Positions 36,271-46,441 of a stretch of 64,000 bases of DNA are shown in pieces. Location: assembly GCA_963789885.1 (NCBI GenBank), contig CAWBNB010000029.1:62001-126000 (forward strand), written 5' to 3'. The notes beneath the pieces were generated by a model. That model had not been told where the DNA came from. It searched no databases and saw only the letters and a list, made by a program, of their open reading frames with translations. Positions within the stretch are counted from its first letter, which is position 1, and the number at the start of each line of letters is the position of its first letter. The position numbers and the translations under genes were made by a program. The stretch is from DATEDA01 sp963789885 (GTDB taxonomy: Bacteria > Pseudomonadota > Gammaproteobacteria > Burkholderiales > SG8-39).

Positions 36271-37752
36271 ATGAGCCGCGAACTGCTGCTCCTGGTCGAC
36301 GCGCTGGCGCGCGAGAAGAACGTCAACAAGGACACCGTCTTCGGTGCCCTCGAGCAGGCGATCGGCTCGGCGACCAAGAAGCGCTTCACCGAGGACGTCG
36401 ACGTCCGGGTCGCGATCGACCGCAACACCGGCGAGTACGAGTCGTTCCGGCGCTGGCAGGTGGTCGCCGACGACGCGGTCGAGCTCCCGGCGCAGCAGAT
36501 CCCGCTCTCCGAGGCGAAGGCGCAGTACGGCGACGTCCAGGTCGAGGACTACATCGAGGAGCCGCTCGAGGTGATCGAGTTCGGCCGCATCGGCGCGCAG
36601 ACCGCGAAGCAGGTCATCCTGCAGAAGATCCGCGACGCCGAGCGCGAGCAGATCCTGCAGGACTTCCTGGGGCGCGGCGAGAAGCTGGTGACCGGAACCA
36701 TCAAGCGCATGGAACGCGGCAACGCGGTCATCGAGTCGGGCCGCGTCGAGGCAGTGCTGCCGCGCGACCAGATGATCCCGAAGGAGAACCTGCGCGTCGG
36801 TGACCGCTGCCGCGCCTTCCTCCTCCGGATCGACCGTTCCCTCCGCGGGCCGCAGCTCGTCCTCTCGCGCACCGCGCCGGAGTTCATCATCGAGCTGTTC
36901 CGGCTCGAGGTGCCCGAGATCGAGGAAGGTCTCCTCGAGATCAAGTCGGCGGCGCGCGATCCGGGCGTGCGGGCGAAGATCGCGGTGTTCACCAGCGACC
37001 GCCGGATCGACCCGATCGGCACCTGCGTCGGCATGCGCGGCTCGCGCGTGCAGGCGGTCACCCAGGAGCTTGCCGGCGAGCGGGTCGACATCGTGCTGTG
37101 GTCCGAGGATCCGGCAAAGTTCGTGATCGGCGCGCTCGCGCCGGCCGACGTCGCCTCGATCATCGTCGACGAGGAGAAGCACTCGATGGACGTGGTGGTC
37201 GACGAGGCGAACCTCGCGATCGCGATCGGCCGCAGCGGCCAGAACGTCCGGCTCGCCTCCGAGCTCACCGGGTGGCAGATCAACCTCATGACCCAGGAAG
37301 AATCGCAGCGCAAGACCGAGGAAGAGGCCGCGGGCGTGCGCTCGCTGTTCATGGCGAAGCTCGACATCGACCAGGACCTCGCCGACCTGCTCGTCCAGGA
37401 GGGGTTCTCGACGCTCGAGGAGGTCGCCTACGTGCCGATCAGCGAGATGCTCGACATCGAGGGTCTCGACGAGGCGACGGTCAATGAGCTGCGTACCCGG
37501 GCGAAGGATGCGCTGCTCCTCGAGCAGATCCGGAGCGAGGAACAGGTCGAGGGCGTCGGGAAGGATCTGCTCGATCTCGAGGGCATGGACGGCGACCTCG
37601 CGGCGAAGCTCGCGCGCGGCGGCGTGAAGACGCGCGACGATCTCGCCGATCTCGCCGTCGACGAACTGGTCGAGCTGGGCGCGGTCGACGAGGAGCGCGC
37701 CAAGCAGCTGATCATGAAGGCGCGCGAGCACTGGTTCGCCGCGGGGGAGTAG
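36271..37752 (+). CDS. nusA: Transcription termination/antitermination factor NusA
   Basis: A 493-aa RNA-polymerase-binding factor that modulates pausing, termination and antitermination. Order of parts: N-terminal polymerase-binding domain (MSRELLLLVDALAREKNVNKD), S1 domain near residues 135-200 (GEKLVTGTIKRMERGNAVIE), two KH domains (DPIGTCVGMRGSRVQAV, NLAIAIGRSGQNVRLA), then two acidic C-terminal repeats (GFSTLEEVAYVPISEML, GVKTRDDLADLAVDELVE) as in proteobacterial NusA. A clear AGGAG site stands before the ATG at 36271. Confidence 0.96.
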   Translation: MSRELLLLVDALAREKNVNKDTVFGALEQAIGSATKKRFTEDVDVRVAIDRNTGEYESFRRWQVVADDAVELPAQQIPLSEAKAQYGDVQVEDYIEEPLEVIEFGRIGAQTAKQVILQKIRDAEREQILQDFLGRGEKLVTGTIKRMERGNAVIESGRVEAVLPRDQMIPKENLRVGDRCRAFLLRIDRSLRGPQLVLSRTAPEFIIELFRLEVPEIEEGLLEIKSAARDPGVRAKIAVFTSDRRIDPIGTCVGMRGSRVQAVTQELAGERVDIVLWSEDPAKFVIGALAPADVASIIVDEEKHSMDVVVDEANLAIAIGRSGQNVRLASELTGWQINLMTQEESQRKTEEEAAGVRSLFMAKLDIDQDLADLLVQEGFSTLEEVAYVPISEMLDIEGLDEATVNELRTRAKDALLLEQIRSEEQVEGVGKDLLDLEGMDGDLAAKLARGGVKTRDDLADLAVDELVELGAVDEERAKQLIMKAREHWFAAGE

Positions 37753-37764
37753 AGGGTTCACTGC

Positions 37765-40305
37765 ATGGCACACATGAGCGTTGCGCAGTTCGCCGGCGAG
37801 CTGAAGATGCCGCCGAAAACGCTGCTCGAGCAGCTCCGGGCTGCGGGCGTCAACAAGACGCTCGCGGACGACACGCTCACCGAGCAGGACAAGACGAAGC
37901 TCCTCGACTACCTGCGCAAGTCGCACGGCGCGGCGGACGGGAAGAACAAGATCACCCTGACCCGGAAGCAGACGAGCGAGATCAAGAAGGCCGATTCCTC
38001 GGGCAAGGCACGCACCATCCAGGTCGAGGTCCGCAAGAAGCGCGTCTTCGTCAAGCGCGAGGCTGGAGAAGGGCCGGCGCCGGTGGCGGTGGAGACGCCG
38101 TCGGCGGCGCCGACGGTGGATGTTCACGAAGCGGAGCTGCGCGAGCAGGAGAGCCGGCGCGACGCGGAGCTCGCCGCACGCCAGGCAGCGGAGCTCGCCG
38201 AGCGACAGGAGCGCGAGCGGCGCGAGACCGAGAAGCGCGAGGCCGAGCAGCGGGCGGCCGAGGAGGCGGCGCGGGCCGCAGCCCAGGCGGCGGCCGCCGC
38301 CGCGGGGGCGGGGGCGCAGCCCGCCGCGTCGGACACCACCCTGCACAAACCGAAGACCGCCGAGGCGGCGGAGAAGAAGGCGAAGAAGCCCGCGAAGCAG
38401 GTCACGGTCTGGCGCGACGAGACCGCGAAGAAGCGGGCGATCAAGACGCGCGGCGACGCGACCGGCGGCACCGGCTGGCACACGCCCAAAGGCGGGCGGC
38501 ATCGACACGCCGACGAGGCGGTGAAGCCGTCGGCCGGGCCGGCGGAGCCGGTGGTGCGCGAAATCCACGTCCCGGAGACGATCACCGTCGCGGATCTCGC
38601 CCACAAGATGTCGGTCAAGGCCGCCGAGGTCATCAAGGTCCTGATGAAGCTCGGCCAGATGGTGACGATCAACCAGGTGCTCGATCAGGAGACGGCGATG
38701 ATCGTCGTCGAGGAGATGGGGCACAAGGCGGCCGCCGCCAAGCTCACCGATCCGGAGGCGTATCTGGAGGCGGCCGTGCCGGAGGAGAGCGCGGCGTTGC
38801 CGCGGCCGCCGGTCGTCACGGTGATGGGGCACGTCGACCACGGCAAGACCTCGCTCCTCGACTACATCCGGCGCACGAAGGTGGCGGCGGGCGAGGCGGG
38901 CGGCATCACGCAGCACATCGGCGCCTATCACGTGACGACGCCGCGCGGCACCGTCACCTTCCTCGACACCCCCGGCCACGAGGCGTTCACGTCGATGCGT
39001 GCCCGCGGGGCGAAGATCACCGACCTCGTGATCCTCGTCGTCGCGGCCGACGACGGCGTGATGCCGCAGACGATCGAGGCGATTTCGCACGCCAAGGCGG
39101 CCGGCGTCCCGATCGTGGTGGCGCTAAACAAGATGGACAAGCCCGAGGCGAATCCCGATCGGGTCAAGCAGGAGCTCGTGACGCAAGGGGTCGTCCCCGA
39201 GGAGTACGGCGGGGAGTCGCCGTTCGTCCCGGTCTCGGCGAAGACCGGCAAGGGGATCGACGAGTTGCTGGAGCAGGTGCTGCTGCAGGCGGAGGTCCTC
39301 GAGCTGAAGGCGCCGGCCGATGCGGCGGCCAAGGGTGCGGTGATCGAAGCACGTCTGGACAAGGGGCGCGGTCCGGTGGCGACCGTCCTCGTGCAGAGCG
39401 GCACGCTCAAGCGCGGCGATGTGATCCTTGCCGGCGCGGTCTTCGGCCGTGTACGCGCGATGCTGGACGAGAACGGCCGCCCGACCGCCGAAGCCGGGCC
39501 GTCGATCCCGGTCGAGATCCAGGGGCTGCAGGACGTCCCGAACGCCGGCGACGAGATGATGGTGCTCGGTGACGAGCGCAAGGCGCGCGAGATCGCGCTG
39601 TTCCGCCAAGGCAAGTTCCGCGACGTGAAGCTCGCGAAGAAGCAGGCCGCGAAGCTCGAGAACATGTTCGAGCAGATGAAGGAAGAGGAGGTCAAGGTCC
39701 TCGCCCTCGTCATCAAGGCCGACGTCCAGGGCTCGCAGGAGGCGCTCGCGCAGGCCCTGCCGCGGCTCTCGACCGATGAGGTCAAGGTCAACATCGTTCA
39801 CGCCGGGGTCGGCGCCATTACCGAGTCGGACGTGAACCTCGCGCTCGCCGCGAAGGCGGTCATCATCGGGTTCAACACGCGCGCCGACGCCACGGCGCGC
39901 AAGCTCGCGGAATCCTCGGGCATCGACATCCGCTACTACAACATCATCTACGAGGCGGTCGACGAGGTGAAGGCGGCGCTGTCGGGGATGCTCGCCCCCG
40001 AGAAGAAGGAGAACATCCTCGGCCTGGTGGAGGTGCGGCAGGTGTTCCGGATCTCGAAGGTCGGGACCGTCGCCGGCTGCTACGTCACCGAGGGCCTCGT
40101 GCGGCGCAACGCGAAGGTGCGCGTCCTGCGCGACAACGTGGTGATCCACGACGGCGAGCTCGACTCGCTCAAGCGTTTCAAGGACGACGTCCGCGAGGTG
40201 AAGGCCGGCTTCGAGTGCGGCCTTTCGCTGCGCGGCTACAACGACATCAACGTGGGCGACCAGCTCGAGGTCTACGAGATCCAGGAAGTCGCGCGGAAGC
40301 TGTAG
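37765..40305 (+). CDS. infB: Translation initiation factor IF-2
   Basis: An 846-aa GTPase that delivers initiator tRNA to the 30S subunit. It has an IF2_N domain (MSVAQFAGELKMPPKTLLEQL), a charged alanine/glutamate/lysine-rich linker (about residues 110-260), a second IF2_N-like domain, then the GTPase: G1 GHVDHGKTS, G3 DTPGHEAF, G4 NKMDKPEAN. The C-terminal domains follow, with YYNIIYEAVDEVKAALSGML. Its stop overlaps the rbfA GTG by one base. Confidence 0.96.
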   Translation: MAHMSVAQFAGELKMPPKTLLEQLRAAGVNKTLADDTLTEQDKTKLLDYLRKSHGAADGKNKITLTRKQTSEIKKADSSGKARTIQVEVRKKRVFVKREAGEGPAPVAVETPSAAPTVDVHEAELREQESRRDAELAARQAAELAERQERERRETEKREAEQRAAEEAARAAAQAAAAAAGAGAQPAASDTTLHKPKTAEAAEKKAKKPAKQVTVWRDETAKKRAIKTRGDATGGTGWHTPKGGRHRHADEAVKPSAGPAEPVVREIHVPETITVADLAHKMSVKAAEVIKVLMKLGQMVTINQVLDQETAMIVVEEMGHKAAAAKLTDPEAYLEAAVPEESAALPRPPVVTVMGHVDHGKTSLLDYIRRTKVAAGEAGGITQHIGAYHVTTPRGTVTFLDTPGHEAFTSMRARGAKITDLVILVVAADDGVMPQTIEAISHAKAAGVPIVVALNKMDKPEANPDRVKQELVTQGVVPEEYGGESPFVPVSAKTGKGIDELLEQVLLQAEVLELKAPADAAAKGAVIEARLDKGRGPVATVLVQSGTLKRGDVILAGAVFGRVRAMLDENGRPTAEAGPSIPVEIQGLQDVPNAGDEMMVLGDERKAREIALFRQGKFRDVKLAKKQAAKLENMFEQMKEEEVKVLALVIKADVQGSQEALAQALPRLSTDEVKVNIVHAGVGAITESDVNLALAAKAVIIGFNTRADATARKLAESSGIDIRYYNIIYEAVDEVKAALSGMLAPEKKENILGLVEVRQVFRISKVGTVAGCYVTEGLVRRNAKVRVLRDNVVIHDGELDSLKRFKDDVREVKAGFECGLSLRGYNDINVGDQLEVYEIQEVARKL

Positions 40306-40697
40306 TGGCCAACGCGCAGAGACTTCGCCGCGTCGCCGACCAGATCCAGCGCGAGCTGGCGGCGCTCGTCCGTGCCGAGCTGAAGGACCCGCGCGTCGGG
40401 ATGGTCACGTTCACGGGCGTCGAGGTCTCGCCCGATCTCGCGCACGCAAAGGTGTTCTTCACGTCGCTCGCCGATCCGGAGGGGCGCGACGCGACGCTCG
40501 CCGGCCTCGAGCGCGGCGCCGGGTTCCTGCGGTCCATGCTCGGCGCCAGGATCAAGCTCCACAACACCCCGGAGCTGCATTTCGTCTACGACGACTCGGT
40601 GGAATCGGGGATCCGCCTGAGCCAGCTCATCGACGAGGCGGTGGCGAGCGACCTCGCGCGTGCGCGGCCGGCGCGGCGCCGGCGCGCGCGCGGATAG
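40305..40697 (+). CDS. rbfA: 30S ribosome-binding factor A
   Basis: A 130-aa KH-fold factor for 16S rRNA 5'-end maturation and cold adaptation. Blocks: RRVADQIQRELAALVRAELKDPR, VSPDLAHAKVFFTSL and LRSMLGARIKLHNTPELHFVYDDS. The GTG at 40305 is chosen because it touches the infB stop and gives the family start. An arginine-rich tail ends the protein. Confidence 0.93.
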   Translation: MANAQRLRRVADQIQRELAALVRAELKDPRVGMVTFTGVEVSPDLAHAKVFFTSLADPEGRDATLAGLERGAGFLRSMLGARIKLHNTPELHFVYDDSVESGIRLSQLIDEAVASDLARARPARRRRARG

Positions 40698-40728
40698 GGG
40701 CCGACGCCGCCGTGGGTGCCACCGCGGC

Positions 40729-41682
40729 ATGAAGGACGGCCGCGGACGCGTGCAGTGGCGCCCAGTCGACGGGGTGCTCCTCCTCGACAAGGCTGGCGGG
40801 GTCACTTCGAACACCGCCCTCCAGACCGTCCGACGCCTGTACCGTGCCGCGAAGGCCGGCCACACGGGAACGCTCGATCCGCTCGCCACCGGCCTCCTGC
40901 CGGTGCTGTTCGGCGAGGCGACGAAGTTCAGCGGGGAACTGCTGGGCGCGGACAAGACCTACGCCGCGGAGATCGCCCTCGGGACATCGACCACAACCGG
41001 CGATGCCGAAGGGAAGGTGGTCGAACGCCGTCCGGTGACCTCGACCCGGGCGGACATCGACCGGGTGCTCGCCGGATTCCGCGGGGATGGGGTGCAGGTG
41101 CCCCCGATGTACTCCGCGTTGAAGCGCGACGGCCGGCCGCTCTACGAGTACGCGCGCGCGGGGAAATCGCTCGAGCGCGCGGCCCGGCCGATCACGATCC
41201 ACGAGCTCACGCTCGACGCCGCTGGGGGGGACCGCCTCGCGGTCACCGTCCGGTGCAGCAAGGGAACCTACATCCGCGTCCTTGCCGAGGACATCGGATG
41301 CACGCTCGGTTGTGGCGCACACCTCGCACGGCTGCGGCGGCTCGCCATCGGTCCGTTCTCGGTCACGGCGGCGGCGACGGCCGAGGCGCTCGCGGCCCTC
41401 GATGACGCGGCCCGCGAGGCCCGAGTGTTGCCGCCCGACGTTCTGGTCCGGCACCTTCCGCCGATAACGCTCGGAGAAGCCGCGGCCCGGCGGTTCGTGC
41501 AGGGCGCCCTGACCGAGTGCGCCGGCGTCGAGCCGGGGCGGGTCAGGGTGTACGGCCCGGGCAGCACGTTCCTCGGTCTTGGCACCGCCGACTCGGACGG
41601 GCGACTCCGGCCCGGGCGCTTGTTGCGCACCGACGATGCGGCCGGGCACACGACCCTCGCTCCGGCGCCGAAAACCTTGTGA
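40729..41682 (+). CDS. truB: tRNA pseudouridine(55) synthase TruB
   Basis: A 317-aa enzyme that makes pseudouridine 55 in the T-loop of tRNAs. The catalytic aspartate is in GHTGTLDPLATGLLP; other family blocks are GVLLLDKAGGVTSN, YSALKRDGRPLYEYARAG and CSKGTYIRVLAEDIG. The start MKDGRGRVQWRPVDG is normal for the family. Fifth gene of the operon, 32 bp after rbfA. Confidence 0.95.
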   Translation: MKDGRGRVQWRPVDGVLLLDKAGGVTSNTALQTVRRLYRAAKAGHTGTLDPLATGLLPVLFGEATKFSGELLGADKTYAAEIALGTSTTTGDAEGKVVERRPVTSTRADIDRVLAGFRGDGVQVPPMYSALKRDGRPLYEYARAGKSLERAARPITIHELTLDAAGGDRLAVTVRCSKGTYIRVLAEDIGCTLGCGAHLARLRRLAIGPFSVTAAATAEALAALDDAAREARVLPPDVLVRHLPPITLGEAAARRFVQGALTECAGVEPGRVRVYGPGSTFLGLGTADSDGRLRPGRLLRTDDAAGHTTLAPAPKTL

Positions 41683-41706
41683 AGATCGTTGATTTCGGGC
41701 TAAAAT
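41677..41706 (+). promoter_or_regulatory. Sigma70-type promoter for rpsO-pnp
   Basis: TTGTGA (41677-41682), an 18-bp spacer and TAAAAT (41701-41706), beginning inside the last codons of truB. A start near 41713 would give a short leader before the rpsO ribosome site AGGAGAG. This lets rpsO-pnp be expressed apart from the nusA operon, as in E. coli. Confidence 0.6.
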
Positions 41707-41729
41707 TCGCCGCTTTCCAGGAGAGATGA

Positions 41730-41999
41730 ATGGCCGTTACGACCGCCGAGAAGGCGAAGCTAGTGCAGTCCCACCAGCGCAAGACCGGCGACACCGGCTC
41801 GCCGGAGGTGCAGGTCGCGCTCCTCACCGCGCGCATCAACGGCCTCACCGATCACTTCAAGAGCCACGTCAAGGACCATCACTCCCGGCGTGGCCTGCTC
41901 AAGATGGTCAGTCAGCGGCGCAAGATGCTCGACTACCTGAAGCGCACCGACGCCGACAACTACCGCAAGCTGATCGAACAGCTTGGCCTCCGCAAGTAA
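41730..41999 (+). CDS. rpsO: 30S ribosomal protein S15
   Basis: An 89-aa primary 16S rRNA-binding protein. The blocks GDTGSPEVQVALLTARINGLTDHFKSH, HHSRRGLLKMVSQRR and LDYLKRTDADNYRKLIEQLGLRK cover the whole family sequence. It has its own promoter and a strong ribosome site, and lies upstream of pnp as usual. Confidence 0.97.
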   Translation: MAVTTAEKAKLVQSHQRKTGDTGSPEVQVALLTARINGLTDHFKSHVKDHHSRRGLLKMVSQRRKMLDYLKRTDADNYRKLIEQLGLRK

Positions 42000-42053
42000 A
42001 GACGATTCGCACGCCGACGACGCCCCGCGACCGGGCGTTGCGCTGTCCAGGTT

Positions 42054-42095
42054 CCCCTCAGTTCCCATCTGTCGCCCGCCCCGTCCGCTGAGGGG
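42054..42095 (+). promoter_or_regulatory. Inverted repeat in the pnp leader
   Basis: CCCCTCAG (42054-42061) pairs exactly with CTGAGGGG (42088-42095) around a 26-nt loop that can fold further. It lies between rpsO and pnp, 36 bp before the pnp start. In E. coli a stem-loop at this place is cut by RNase III and then degraded by PNPase, giving autoregulation; a similar role here is plausible but untested. Confidence 0.45.
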
Positions 42096-42130
42096 CGCGC
42101 TGCAGGCGCTCCGACCGTAAGGAGACCGCA

Positions 42131-44248
<2,118 letters not shown>

Positions 44249-44268
44249 CGGCTTCCGCCCGCAACGAG

Positions 44269-44294
44269 AAAGGGGCGCCGAGGCGCCCCTTTTT
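44269..44294. terminator. Bidirectional terminator between pnp and dksA
   Basis: AAAGGGGCGCC pairs with GGCGCCCCTTT, followed by further T residues on the plus strand (TTTTTC). Read from the other strand the same stem is followed by TTTCTC. It lies between convergent pnp and dksA and can serve both. Confidence 0.85.
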
Positions 44295-44326
44295 CTTCCA
44301 CGCGTCGCTTGCGCGAACGCCCGCGC

Positions 44327-44752
44327 CTACTTTCCGACCTGCCGCTCGCGGATTTCCTCCAGCGTCTTGCAGTCGATGCACAACGTCGCGGTCGGCCGGG
44401 CCTCGAGGCGCTTCAGCCCGATCTCCGCGCCGCAGCTCTCGCAGAAGCCGTAGTCGTCGGCGTCGATCCGCATGATCGTCTCGTCGATCTTCTTGATCAG
44501 CTTGCGCTCGCGGTCGCGGTTGCGGAGCTCGAGCGCGATGTCGGACTCCTGGCTCGCGCGATCGTTGGGGTCGGCGAAGACGGTCGCCTCGTCCTGCATG
44601 GCATGGACGGTGCGCTCGATGTCCGCGGACAGCTCGTCGCGCAGCGCGCCCAGCACCTCCTTGAAGTGCGCGCGCTGCCGGGAATTCATGTAGTCCTCGC
44701 CCTTCTTTGCGGCGTAGGGCGGGAACTGCTTGCGCAGGGTATCGATCGACAT
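44327..44752 (-). CDS. dksA: RNA polymerase-binding transcription factor DksA
   Basis: A 141-aa stringent-response factor that binds the RNA polymerase secondary channel and potentiates ppGpp. The coiled-coil tip carries the acidic residues in FADPNDRASQESD. The zinc finger is CESCGAEIG...CIDCK. The start MSIDTLRKQF at 44752 is chosen from several in-frame Mets because it fits the family length. Convergent with pnp; a tRNA cluster lies upstream on the other strand. Confidence 0.95.
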   Translation of the reverse strand: MSIDTLRKQFPPYAAKKGEDYMNSRQRAHFKEVLGALRDELSADIERTVHAMQDEATVFADPNDRASQESDIALELRNRDRERKLIKKIDETIMRIDADDYGFCESCGAEIGLKRLEARPTATLCIDCKTLEEIRERQVGK

Positions 44753-44854
44753 CTCGAGTCCCCTCCGACCCGAAAGGAAGGCGTTTTTATGCCAGAAAGA
44801 GAGGGGTGGGGCAAGCGCAAAAGTGCCTACCGGCCGGGGGAACCGGGGGCGCGT

Positions 44855-44884
44855 TTGACCCGTCTTGCGGCCGGCGCGTAAACT
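44855..44884 (+). promoter_or_regulatory. Promoter of the tRNA-Pro/tRNA-Arg cluster
   Basis: TTGACC (44855-44860), an 18-bp spacer and TAAACT (44879-44884). The predicted start near 44891 is about 8 nt before the mature tRNA-Pro 5' end. This promoter would originally also have transcribed tRNA-His, whose native copy is now broken downstream. Confidence 0.65.
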
Positions 44885-44898
44885 ACGCCACTTTCTTG

Positions 44899-44975
44899 CG
44901 GGGTGTGGCGCAGCCTGGTAGCGCGCTTGCTTTGGGAGCAAGATGTCGGGAGTTCGAATCTCTCCACCCCGACCA
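44899..44975 (+). tRNA. tRNA-Pro(TGG)
   Basis: 77 nt including the encoded CCA. Acceptor arms CGGGGTG and CACCCCG pair; the anticodon stem CTTGC/GCAAG encloses TTTGGGA, giving anticodon TGG. T-loop GTTCGAATC is normal. Confidence 0.95.
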
Positions 44976-45010
44976 ATTCCAGGTGCGCGGCGGCGCACCC
45001 GCCCGGCGGA

Positions 45011-45087
45011 GTGCCCGTAGCTCAACCGGATAGAGCACCAGCCTTCTAAGCTGGGGGTTACAGGTTCGAGTCCTGTCGGGCACGCCA
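45011..45087 (+). tRNA. tRNA-Arg(TCT)
   Basis: 77 nt including the encoded CCA. Acceptor arms GTGCCCG and CGGGCAC pair; the anticodon stem CCAGC/GCTGG encloses CTTCTAA, giving anticodon TCT. T-loop GTTCGAGTC is normal. It lies 35 bp after tRNA-Pro. Confidence 0.95.
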
Positions 45088-45125
45088 GCGCCTGCCGCGC
45101 GCGCCCGGACTCAAAAAGGGACGAT

Positions 45126-45169
45126 GGTGGCTATAGCTCAGGGGTAGATAAGAGCATTGGATTGTGATT
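45126..45169 (+). pseudogene. Broken 5' half of tRNA-His at the left island end
   Basis: From GGTGGCTATAGCTCAGGGG to GCATTGGATTGTGATT this matches the intact tRNA-His at 55844, except for a 5-nt insertion in the D-arm (after GGTAGA). Identity stops just after the anticodon loop, where unrelated DNA begins. The 3' half is missing, so it cannot be functional. Its place after tRNA-Pro and tRNA-Arg suggests it marks the native tRNA-His site. Confidence 0.88.
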
Positions 45170-45181
45170 GCTCTGCCCCGC
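45161..45181 (+). repeat. Left attachment-like site, copy 1
   Basis: ATTGTGATTGCTCT followed by GCCCCG. The first nine bases are the tRNA-His anticodon loop region; the whole block recurs with one mismatch at 47648. The shared block is the probable crossover region of the tyrosine recombinases found here. Confidence 0.6.
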
Positions 45182-45226
45182 CAGCCGAAGCCGCGCCCGG
45201 CGGTGCATCGCCGGTACACAACGTAG

Positions 45227-45290
45227 ACGGAAACGTAGCCGAAGCCCCCGCGCGCCGCGCGGGGGCGAACCCTACATGGAGCGTTTCCGT
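45227..45290. repeat. Inverted repeats and GC-rich hairpin before the integrase
   Basis: ACGGAAACG (45227-45235) is repeated inverted as CGTTTCCGT (45282-45290). Between them GCCCCCGCGCG and CGCGCGGGGGC (45244-45266) form an 11-bp perfect stem with a 1-nt centre. The segment ends just before the integrase ATG. These may be arm-type binding sites and a terminator shielding the integrase; function is inferred. Confidence 0.45.
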
Positions 45291-45292
45291 TT

Positions 45293-46212
45293 ATGGCAAG
45301 CATCGAACCCCGCAGCGGCTCGTGGCGCGTTCTGGTCAGGCGCAAGGGCGCCCCCCATCTCAGCTATACCCATCCCGAGCGTGAGGTCGTCGAGCGCTGG
45401 CGCCGCGACGCCGAAGCCGCGATCCGCGCCGGCAAGCTCGGCGAGTTCCTCGCTGCGCGCACCGCCGCCGGCACGACGCTCGGCGACCTTCTCGACCTCT
45501 ACGCCGAGGAGGTGACCCCAGGCAAGCGGAGCCGCGCAAGCGAGCGCTGCCGCATCGAGGCGTTGACCGCGACAGCCGGCTGAAGTCGGTGAGCGGATCG
45601 ACATGGAACCGCGAGCGGGCGCTGCTGAGTGCCGCTTTAAAGTGGGCCCGGGCCGAGCGCGACTACGCGGTCGATCCTGCGATCCTGGCCGGGCTCGGGC
45701 GACCGGAGAACCCGGCGCGCGAGCGGCGGTTGAAGCCCGGCGAGCTTGAGCGGTTACTTGAGCATGCCGGCCCGATGCTCGGGGCGATCATCACCCTCTG
45801 CATCGAGACGGCGATGCGTCGCGGCGAGTTAACCGGGCTCCAGTGGCGCGACGTCGATCTGCAGCGCGGCGTGGTGACGCTGCGCCAGACGAAGAATGGG
45901 GACAAGCTCGCGCTGGTGCCTTTGAGTTCGCGCGCCGTGGAGGCGTTCAGACAGCTTCCGCGAGGCATCGGCGACGCGCCCGTCGTTCCGATTCATCATG
46001 ACGTGTTGTCCCACAGGTTCGTTGAGTGCTGCCGGGCGGCGGGGATCACCGGCCTGCGGCTGCACGATCTGCGCGCTGAGTGCGTTTCGCGGCTGTTTGA
46101 GAAAGGGTTGACGCTGCCGGAGGTGCGCGCGATCTCGCGGCACAAGTCGACGGCGCTGCTGCGCTACGTCAGGCACGCCGACGTTGAGGGGTTGCGCGCG
46201 AAGCTCGGGTGA
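45293..46212 (+). pseudogene. Tyrosine recombinase (island integrase), internally disrupted
   Basis: The N-terminal arm- and core-binding part reads MASIEPRSGSWRVLVRRKGAP to RASERCRIEAL and stops at 45583. The catalytic part continues in another frame from about 45570 (RDSRLKSVSGSTWNRERALLSAALKWA) to 46212. Compared with full relatives, residues between CRIEAL and the RDSRL block are missing, so there is a small deletion with loss of frame. The catalytic residues are all present: Arg in AMRRGELTGL, LHDLRAE, SRHKSTALLRYVR. A separate catalytic ORF (45589-46212) could still be translated. It lies 124 bp inside the left junction, the usual place for an integrase. Confidence 0.85.
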
Positions 46213-46441
46213 GGCTTCACGGCGACATCAGCCAACCCCCGCATGAGCAGGGGCTGGGTGCTGCCGTCGAGTTGAGTTGCGGGGCGTAGCGCAGCGACGC
46301 GGCGCTGATCACTTCTTCGTGAGCTTCTTCACACCGACCGCGAGCCCGGGCGGGCGCGGGCGCTCGCCAGTTCGAATCTGCCCGGGACCGCGAGCGAGGA
46401 CGCTGTGGAGCAGCGTCACGTCCGCGTCGATCGATTGCAGG

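Noticed and set aside
35974..39090. 1038-codon minus-strand frame opposite nusA-infB
   Set aside because: Low-complexity Arg/Leu/Asp translation without motifs; the plus strand carries nusA and infB beyond doubt.
46365..46400. tRNA-like piece GCCAGTTCGAATCTGCCCGGG
   Set aside because: Resembles a T-arm but there is no matching acceptor or anticodon arm nearby; too short to call a tRNA fragment.
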